Part shown: piece after piece, positions 56,257-64,000 of the stretch | Layout: each line of letters opens with the position of its first letter | Numbering within the stretch: position 1 is the first letter of the stretch | Assembly: GCA_021399445.1 (NCBI GenBank) | Contig: JAJTUQ010000002.1 | Span: 6,820,001 to 6,884,000, forward strand | Length of the DNA: 64,000 nt | Direction of reading: 5' to 3' | From: Xylogone sp. PMI_703 | Taxonomy: Eukaryota; Ascomycota; Leotiomycetes | Translations under genes and position numbers: made by a program | Notes under the pieces: generated by a model | Seen by the model: only the letters and a program-made list of their open reading frames with translations | Databases searched by the model: none | Told to the model about the DNA's origin: nothing

Positions 56257-58867
56257 TGTCTGGATGAGAGCCGTGGCAGGCGCAATCGCACCAGCATTGG
56301 AAGGAGAAGAGAGAGGAGACCAGATGCAATCACTCTAGACCGGGGGCCAAGACTCGGACCTGGACTCGCAGAAGTCGAGATGCGATGGCAGAGTGCCTGC
56401 TTTGGGAACGGGAGTGGGTGAGAAGGTCGCAGCGAGGACGAGAAGATAATTTGAGGGCAACCATGGGTGGAAGGGGTGGGAAGGGAGCAGCGCGCGAATT
56501 GGGCGGACGGAGATTAAGGGGATTTCCTTCACCCCCAACTCGTCCCTGGTGGCCCGGGGCGTCAACGACCGATGTGGACTAGCGCCGTCCCGTGACCCCA
56601 GGGGCCGTGTCAGTTTCTGTCAATTGGGTCGATTGGGGGGCGTTGCGCTAGGCCAGAAGGGGGATTTGTGCGCTTATGCTGTGTTTATGCTCTGTTATGT
56701 TCGGTTTATGTTCTGTTTATGTGCTGGGTTATGGCCAAGTTATGCTGGTTGTGGCTTAGCGGTGGCTGGCGGTGGCTGACTACAAGCGTTCCTGGTGCCT
56801 GAGTCGGGGTCCTCTTGGTCTACAAGTTTGGCCTGAAAAAGCCTGAAAGGGCAACTGTGGTGGCCTAGGCGCCTGAACAGTTAGACTCCTGCACACACAC
56901 CACAGGGGTCTTTCTAGGCATGGTCTCACGGTGCTTGCTCCCTGAGAAAACAACTCCACAGCTCCAACGCTGATGGACAACTGGACAAATGTACAGCTCC
57001 TGGACGAGCGATCTCAACCACACTTCTTATAAGGGGCAAAAGCGCTGAGAGAATACATTCAAGAGGGCATCGCACCAATTACATCTGAGAGACCTTTCGC
57101 AGCGCTGGCAGCTCCACCGCAGCGTCTCGAGGGGAAACCTGGAAGCGCCTGTGCGCCCCATCCAGGCACACCAATCAGCGGTGTGGCTGCGCTCTCGTGG
57201 CGCCAGCTGGACGAACCTCCTTCGCCCCCAATAACAACGCCCTCTGCCCCTTTCTCTGCTGTACTCGCTGCTGTGCGCAACACTCAATACGCAATACGCT
57301 CGACAAGCGCCAAAAGGCTGTCGTATCGCGCTGCATCCCAGTAAGACAGACAGACAATAAATTGCGTACAGAAGTACAGCACCGTACATGACAACTATCA
57401 ATTGAGTCAAGAATAGCAGCAGCTGGTGAATTATGCATGGGAGACAACAATGAGGACAATTGGGGACACCCGTCTGAGCGTCAACCACACTGACCTCGAA
57501 TCCAGCATTAAGCACAGAAACAGCATAGCATAGCAGGCTATCCTGTGCTGCACCCGTGCGCTCCTCCCACACTTTGTGATAAGGATAAAGTGCTTAAATT
57601 GACTCGATTAATTGCGATGCTCGCGCAGGGGCTTTTCATGCAGGGCCCCCTAATTATCGCCCTCCCACGCGCGGGGTTGCTGTGATCCTGTGGAGCAGTA
57701 TTACACCTTCCCAATGTGATCATGTTCTTTTTCCAATTATCTTGTGTGGTATTAGTTGCGTAGCTGAAGAAGAACACCGAGTATTGCATTATCCAGTCAG
57801 TCCAGCGGCGCAGTAGATGCAAGACATGATGGAATTGAAAGCGCGTTTCTATTTTGATGGACTCGAGTACAGTACAGTGCTACCATACTATGGCGAGCAT
57901 GGCTACCACTCAACATCGGCGGCAACAAGTCAAGCCCAGGGTCCAATTGGTCATTTTAGTCTGTTGGTCCCGGTGTACAGGACATGGGACTATTCTCTTT
58001 ATCGATAAGATTGGCAGTTCATTAATTAATCAAGCTGAACGCATGGAGTATGTAGCTCGCGTAAGTAACGTAGTCCTATGGGCAGGTCGAGAGCTGAGAG
58101 GCAAACCATCCAGCCAGACAGACTACTTACAACTCAATATGCACCACCTGAACTGCACAAGAACATAGCTTCTCTACTTCCATACATATCGGAATCAACA
58201 AGTGATAATTGTATTGGCCCAAGGACATAACACGCGTTGTCCATGTGGATCTTCCCGCGAAAAAGCAACCAAGTATAAGTACCGAGTGTGCGACTAGTTG
58301 TAGAAAAATAAGGTGATTTCAAGCTAAGTTATCAGCCACTTATACTTCGCTTATCACGCCTCACCACTGTGAGCCTCCCTCTTACAACGTCTCCAGAACG
58401 TCTGCTGCGTATATAATCGATCATTTTGGAAATAAACTCTAGTATAATTTGCAATGTTGATTCACATGCACAGATAATTCAAAACAAAGGGTTCGTATTC
58501 ATCCACAAGTTGTTTCATGTACGTTCATATAATTTTTCGAGTAAGGTGATTAAAAATATTCAAACTTATTTTTATCATCACTCCAGCTCTAGTTATTCCA
58601 GGACTGGCATGGGAACTTATTCTTGAATTCAAATATGATTTTATTATGCAATCCTCTATTATATTATTTATATTAAACTTATTCTAAACTGTCTAATCAT
58701 CTAAACCTTTAATTGCTTGCCCGCAGTTGAGATTTTTCCAGTACTCAAATAAAATGCACTCTTGCGAACCCCCCATACGCCAGGAATCAAAGTAATGCAA
58801 TCTATACCTCCCATTCACACTAATCGTCAGTTGAATCAAATCGTACAGAAACTAAATGTGATCTTTT
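56257..58867. other. Long intergenic region upstream of the coiled-coil gene
   Basis: About 2.6 kb. The first 600 bases are GC-richer and should be promoter and leader. An imperfect TTATGTTCTG-like repeat lies at about 56676-56745. Frames at 57027-57572 and 57059-57459 overlap in three readings and lack features. The rest becomes AT-rich toward 58700. No gene is supported. Confidence 0.45.
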
Positions 58868-60742
58868 CTACACTTTGCCAAGGACATCTCCCGATTTGGT
58901 CATCTTGGCTGCAGCAAGGAAGCCCATCGAAACCAAAATGCTTATTCCAGCAAAGATCTGAGCATAGAGATACTCACCGTTCTTCAACTGGACCAGCTGT
59001 CCTCCAATCGATGGTCCCGTAAGACAAGCGAAGCTGACGATCGTCTATATGTATATGTTCCGTTAGACATAACTTGATCCAGGAAATAGTACTAGGCGGG
59101 GAGGGGAACCCTGACGACAAACAAAGCAAAAACTTACAAAAACTTGCCCCATTCTCACCCCAGACTTGCGTAAGTCAGTAGTCAGGGAGCTCAACGTGGC
59201 GGGAAACAAAGCCTGTACAATCGCACTGGCGATCCCGTACACAATTGACCAGGCATAAGTGCCGGCACGGTCCCGTACACCGATCCAGCCGAAGAGAGTC
59301 ACGACAGTGCAGAACGTGCCGAAGAGGATCGTGTTGAGGGGGCCAAAGTATCGATCTGCTAGGAATCCGGGAATGGTCCTGCCGAGGAGACCGGCGCCGT
59401 TCATGATGATTAGCAGATTGATGGATTGGGAGTATGATACACCGATTATGTCACGGGAGAATGAGCCGATCTGGAGAAATGTGAGTGAGTGGTTAGGTTG
59501 GGAGTTGGGGAAAGCTGGTAAGTGCGTACGTAGTAATACGCAAAATATAATCCCCAGAAGTTCTAGAGTTGAGATGTTAGCACATATGAACCCCTTCGAG
59601 AGGGATGTATTAGGGGGCTTACAAAGAACATCCCGGTTGCGTAGAAGAGATATGGTAGCTCTTTGAAGGAAGCCCAGTCAACAATCTCTCGTGAAGTTCG
59701 TGGTTTGGTCCTTGGCTTCGTCCCGAAGCTACAGATTATCAAACAGCCAAACTGAATGAATGCCATCGTCCTAATCGTCCAGCCATATCCGATCCTTGGC
59801 AGCAATTGCTGCACCATAGCCGGATAAATCACGCCTCCAAGCCCACTTCCAGTCGTGGCCAATCCGATGGCCAGGCTCTTCTTGGTAGTAAAGTAGGTAC
59901 TCAGAATACTCATCGACGGACAGAAGAGGCAGCCGTTGCCCAATCCCAAACACACGCCTTGTGCGAGGAAAAGCTGCCAGTATTTCGTGGAAAGCGACGT
60001 CATGAACATAGCAATGGCAGTGAGGATTGTGCCGAGGCAAAATATCTGTCTGAAGTAGCCGGCGTCTGCAATCCGTCCGGTGAAGGTCCCGATGAAGAAG
60101 AGGAGAAAGACTTGGACCGATCCTATCCATGATATATCGGAGGGCTGACGCGAGAGTGTTGTTGTGTAATAGGTTTGGAACACGCCAAAGGAGTTTATTA
60201 CGCCCCTTTAACCCATTAATTAATCTTGTCAGCATGATGGATGGTGTTTGGGAGAGACAAAGGTCTTACCATGTGTTGGTCAACACAAGGAATGTCATCA
60301 CAACTGTTGTTCAAATAAGCAACTTAGACATTTTACACACCTTGTAACCTCGGCCACATGCAGTTCTCACGTCTCCAGAGATCAATGCATCATCTCGCGA
60401 TCTAGGAGACAATGCGGAAGAAAGAAAAGTCCACGCACCTTGCAGCCAGGCAAGCCAACCACCATCGGGAGGCGGTCCCAGATCTCTCGTACTACTCCTC
60501 GATAATGTCCTGGTAACTAAGCTTCCCAGGACACCGCTGCCGGGATTTGCATTCACATCTTGGTCACCGTCTACGGTCTTCTCGTGGAGACAAGCCTCAA
60601 TGTCGAGGTAAGTCTCTTGCCTAGGTGTGACCTGTCCCGAGCTCTCTGTGCTATGTCCTGCTTGCCACACCGAAGATGCTGACGAGGAAGGAATGTCGAC
60701 GTCCTTCTCTAGAGCAAAGTGATGCAAGAAGTCTTTCGTCAT
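58868..60742 (-). CDS. MFS monocarboxylate-type transporter
   Basis: Six exons on the minus strand: 60742..60439, 60303..60270, 60205..59623, 59562..59530, 59470..59138 and 59044..58868; 1464 bases, 487 residues. The cytosolic N terminus of about 95 residues is Ser/Thr-rich. PPDGGWLAWLQ then opens TM1, the hallmark of the monocarboxylate porter (MCT/MCH) branch. Further marks are NSFGVFQTYYTT, SWIGSVQVFLLFFIGTFTG, GLGNGCLFCPSMSILSTYF, a central NFWGLYFAYYY in a 33-base exon, and GAGLLGRTIPGFLADRYFG. Twelve TM segments are expected in the plasma membrane or an organelle membrane. Such proteins carry monocarboxylates or riboflavin in yeasts and are often of unknown substrate in moulds. The first intron is long (135 bases), so a missed micro-exon there is possible. 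Confidence 0.85.
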
Positions 60743-62308
60743 GACGTAGATGAATCTATTTGAATTTCACAGATATTGTTTACAATGCAGCAATAGCCAA
60801 GAGTGAACTAGTTTTAGAAAAGAAAAATTCTGTTCTAAAATTTCCCTTGCGAATAAAAAAATTTGTCCTGAAATACAATTCAAGGAGAGCTACTGAAGGA
60901 AAGAAAAGCGAAAAGAGGCGTTTTCTTGGAACCGAATAATTGTATATAAACTGCCACGGGAAACGTGATATACAGTGTTCTAGACATCAAGAGAATTAAA
61001 AGAGAGATAATTGGATCCAATCATCCAATAGCACGGAGGGAACAAAAATAGCAAAAATAACGCGAGTAGTACTCTCATCATCTCATGACTTAGCAGCGTC
61101 CAACACGGCCGGTTATCGGGGGGCGCTCTTTTTCAGCCCAAGGAGAATTGCTCGGGAATAAGGTCGCTGGTAAAACAGCAGATATAAGAAGAGAAAATTC
61201 ATCACTTACCAACCCGCGGTGGGTCCAGCTATGCAAATTGACTCCATATCTACGAAGCTAAAATGGAGCTGGATGTCGAGAAAAAGATAAGGAAGGTGGA
61301 TGCAGTTTCCACAGCGGCTTAAAGTGTGGTTTGTCGTCGCCTAGGATCGGGTTAGGCGTGCCGGTCCAGCATGGCAGCACCAAACACCCGATCTCGCTGG
61401 CTGGGTTGAATCGTCTCCTGAGCCACAACAACGTGCCCTCGTATTCTTGGCTTTTGCAGGGCAAGCAGCGTCATTGACGAATACCCCTGCGTCTGTTGAT
61501 GGGAGACTGATGGCTTCCTGCTTCTAGACTTCTCGGCTGCGGCTCTCTTCAAACCTCTGGGGCGAGAGCATGGTGGCGCACTGTCTTCTAGACGCATCTA
61601 TATCTGCATCTACAACTCTCACTTCTTGCTGGGAATTTTCATCGTGGCAGGGTACAGTACACGCACATACTGCATAACTCGGTGTGGAATGGTGTGCGAG
61701 CCCACAATTACGGACCCCAGCCATGATGCTGTGGCATTCACGGTCTCATGTTTTCTATAAGAGTGACTCATGGTGAACGTATATTGATAAGGTGCTTCGA
61801 ACTTTCAGCAGCATATCTGGGTCCTATGTATCATGCATGTTGTTTTGCCAGAAACATATGCTTTTTCGTCCCCCCTATAGATATGGATTTGTTTCAAAGT
61901 TATCAATTGATGCAGTTAACTCTTGTGGAACTGAAGAGTTTGGAACTTTCCCTGTTCCTTAATGTCCATATTGGAGTGTGTATATTGCCTTTTCCGACCT
62001 GATCTACTTTGGATCTCACACCTTAGAGGCATAATGGCAAGGAGAGCGGGACCGAAGAAGGCTTTGATTGTGATTCGGAGACAAGTCCTAGTTGGAATAG
62101 ATGTGATTCTGCAAATGAAGTAGATCTGGAATACTTGACATCCAGAAAAAGAAGTGAAAGCTCGTACTAGGAAATAGCAAACTCCCACACACGTGATACT
62201 TATATCACATGACTAAACATATGATGCAACCGCGGATGTAACGATTTTTGAGATATCTGATTCGCGGCCTAAACTGTCCACCTTCGTTGCTTATTACCTT
62301 CTTAAAAA
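60743..62308. other. Divergent promoter region, transporter and CoA-pathway gene
   Basis: About 1.6 kb without a supported gene. Overlapping minus-strand frames at 61258-61724 read in three phases and have no domains. Confidence 0.45.
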
Positions 62309-63731
62309 ATGGCATCCTCCACCGAGTCTGAAGTCATGCATCTGGATGCGGATGTATCGTCAGAGAATAATTACTTCAAATCTAACCCCGAACCTAAAGA
62401 TCTTGCCCGGCATGTTTCTCTAGCCCGAGATTTTATCAGCTTTCATTCTGGGCAGCACCGCCTCGTGCTTGTCACTTCTGGGGGAACCACCGTACCACTT
62501 GAGAAGCAGACAGTACGGTTCAGTGCGACCTCCACACTGCCGTCCAAATTGCACGAAGCAATGCTAATGCAATTCTAGTTGATAATTTCAGTGCCGGGTC
62601 TCGGGGTGCTGTATGTGAGCGATATCCAAAGGCCCAGGATACACTGCTAACTGCACCGTATCTAGAGCAGTGCTGAATACTTCTTGGAGGCGGGCTATGC
62701 TGTTATCTTTCTGCACCGTGAATTCTCTTTGTTGCCTTTCGCTCGGAACTGATCTCACTCAACAGAGACTCATGGATCTGTTCGCTGAAGGGCTAGATGG
62801 TACCGCCATGGTGAATGCTCAGCACCAGGACCAAGTGTTGCGTGTGGTTCGAGCGTACAACCGCGTACGCGAAAAACAATATGCTCCTGATGCTCTCCTT
62901 TACAACTATCACTGATTATTTATACGAGCTGTAAGATCATTTTCTTGACTGGCAGTCTGATAATACTAACTGAGAGAGAGACGAGCCCTGGCACAACTCA
63001 TGGATCCACTCGGTGCAAATGGCCTCTTTTATCTTGCCGCTGCTGTGTCCGACTTCTTTATACCTCCTGTACAAATCACTTAACATGCATTTTAATTATA
63101 TGTTCCTAACGAATAGGGTAATAAAGGAAAGAATGGCGGAACACAAAATCCAGTCCACGAATATGACCGACAAGTTTCAGCATAGCGAAGATGCTAAAAA
63201 CAAAGCACAGCTCGAAATTGCTTCAGAGGAAGAATTTGATAATTTCGATAGCACTCCAGCCGTTTTACGCTCAAATCACTTAGTCGTAAATCTGTATGCG
63301 CCCCTGCGATTCTAACGTTTGTTTTACCTTGCTCTGTCTTCAATCTGACATTTCTTGGCAGGGATCCGGTTCCCAAATTGCTGAAAAGCCTGGTAGATCA
63401 ATGGGCTCCAGCCTGTATGGTTATATCTTATAAGCTGGAGACCGATCCGGATCTATTGATAGAGAAGGCGAAGATGGCACTTGAGCGATATCAACATGAT
63501 CTCGTTATCGGAAACCTTCTTTCAACACGAAAATCGGAGGTAGTACTCGTACGCCCTGGCGAATCAGAGCAGTGGATACGCCTTCCAGGGATGACGAAAC
63601 AGAAGCCATCCACCGAGCCACTAGATCCGAATGCACTTCAAAAGGGACCGGATATAGAGCTTGAGAGTTTGATCGTTCCTTCTGTCATTCAACTCCATAG
63701 TGACTATATTGAAAGACATGGACGGTCTTAA
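62309..63731 (+). CDS. CAB2: Phosphopantothenate-cysteine ligase (PPCS) with two frame disruptions
   Basis: Exons by splice signals: 62309..62522, 62579..62610, 62666..62930, 62981..63068, 63127..63293 and 63362..63731. The enzyme joins phosphopantothenate and cysteine, the second step of coenzyme A synthesis, in the cytosol. Family marks: LVLVTSGGTTVPLE, RFIDNFSAGSRGA across the first intron, GYAVIFLHREFSLLPF, GLFYLAAAVSDFFIPP, RMAEHKIQS, NLDPVPKLLKSLVDQWAP, SYKLETDPDLLIEKA and NLLSTRK. Exon 3 as given does not stay in one frame: between 62745 and 62772 the reading moves by +1 (with a TGA at about 62750), and again near 62871-62881 at an AAAAA run. Removing one base at each place would restore the family sequence. 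Because the enzyme is essential and all other exons are intact, assembly errors seem more likely than a dead gene, but a decayed second copy cannot be excluded. Confidence 0.78.
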
Positions 63732-64000
63732 GCCACGGCTTGTACCAATTAGTAGCCCCATATTATGTAGCCAATAGGACTGTTTCTGTTTAGATGAATG
63801 TCATCTCTCTCTTATCTATTCAGAGTAGAAAAGTACATCCTATTCTTTTGACATTGTTTAAACTCTTAATTCTTTCAATCCAAATGAGAGATAGTGATGT
63901 GTGGGTTCTCAGGACGGATTGAATCCCTCTGGATGAGGCTCAGGAATAATATAGTTCCCCGCCGAAGCCACCGAAATACTGCGTCATGCCATATGGGAAA
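63732..64000. other. Right-end region, 3' of PPCS
   Basis: Presumably the 3' untranslated region and the start of the next intergenic stretch; no coding signal is visible before the window ends. Confidence 0.4.

Noticed and set aside
57027..57572. 181-codon minus-strand frame upstream of the coiled-coil gene
   Set aside because: Begins at GTG, is cysteine-rich by composition, overlaps open frames in two other phases, and has no domain or splice context.

Overview
This window looks like chromosomal DNA of a filamentous ascomycete. Most genes carry short spliceosomal introns of about 47 to 110 bases with GTRNGT donors and CTAAC/CTGAC-type branch sites. The families are typical of the group: HET domain, Zn2Cys6 regulator, DUF3632, DUF2293, cyclase, MFS permeases, P450, and DUF7580 fused to subtilase. 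A pogo-type transposon shows C-to-T/G-to-A damage of the kind repeat-induced point mutation (RIP) leaves. The mix of families would fit Leotiomycetes, but I cannot place the species.

Layout. The first 11 kb are gene-poor and damaged: a kinase with an HGD catalytic loop (1349-3082), a 456-base hairpin/MITE-like element (4990-5445), a DUF3632 protein (6004-6883), a pepsin-fold protein lacking its catalytic motifs (7921-9047), and a DUF2293 gene with a premature TAG (10093-10884). From 11.6 to 21.7 kb lie a PF04199-type cyclase, an MFS sugar-type permease, a HET-domain protein and a zinc-cluster transcription factor. A dead pogo-like transposon fills 23.4-25.3 kb. A P450, an orphan 3' exon, a membrane-anchored MOSC protein and an HD-type cyanamide hydratase-like protein follow (25.6-31.5 kb). 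From 31.5 to 37 kb is a gene desert holding a small secreted cysteine-rich protein and tRNA-Cys(GCA). From 37 kb there are a small helical protein, an amidase and a SPRY protein with proline-rich repeats, and the block that interests me most.

That block is 42.5-51.9 kb: (i) a 1563-residue zinc-finger protein with an internal duplication and an NB-ARC-like segment lacking a P-loop; (ii) divergent from it, a 945-residue DUF7580 plus subtilisin-like (S8) protein with an intact Asp/His/Ser triad; and (iii) convergent with that, a 294-residue all-beta-looking protein with an acidic tail, which I read as a fungal gasdermin. Genes (ii) and (iii) match the known HET-Q1 (gasdermin) / HET-Q2 (subtilase) pairing in which proteolysis triggers regulated cell death. 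The HET gene and the kinase elsewhere in the window belong to the same broad allorecognition/immunity-like repertoire.

The right end holds a DUF7603-type coiled-coil protein, an MFS monocarboxylate-type transporter, and phosphopantothenate-cysteine ligase, which as given carries two +1 frame disruptions. Exon models were built by hand from splice signals and frame continuity. Each keeps one open frame with total length divisible by three unless stated otherwise, and none has been checked against transcripts or databases.
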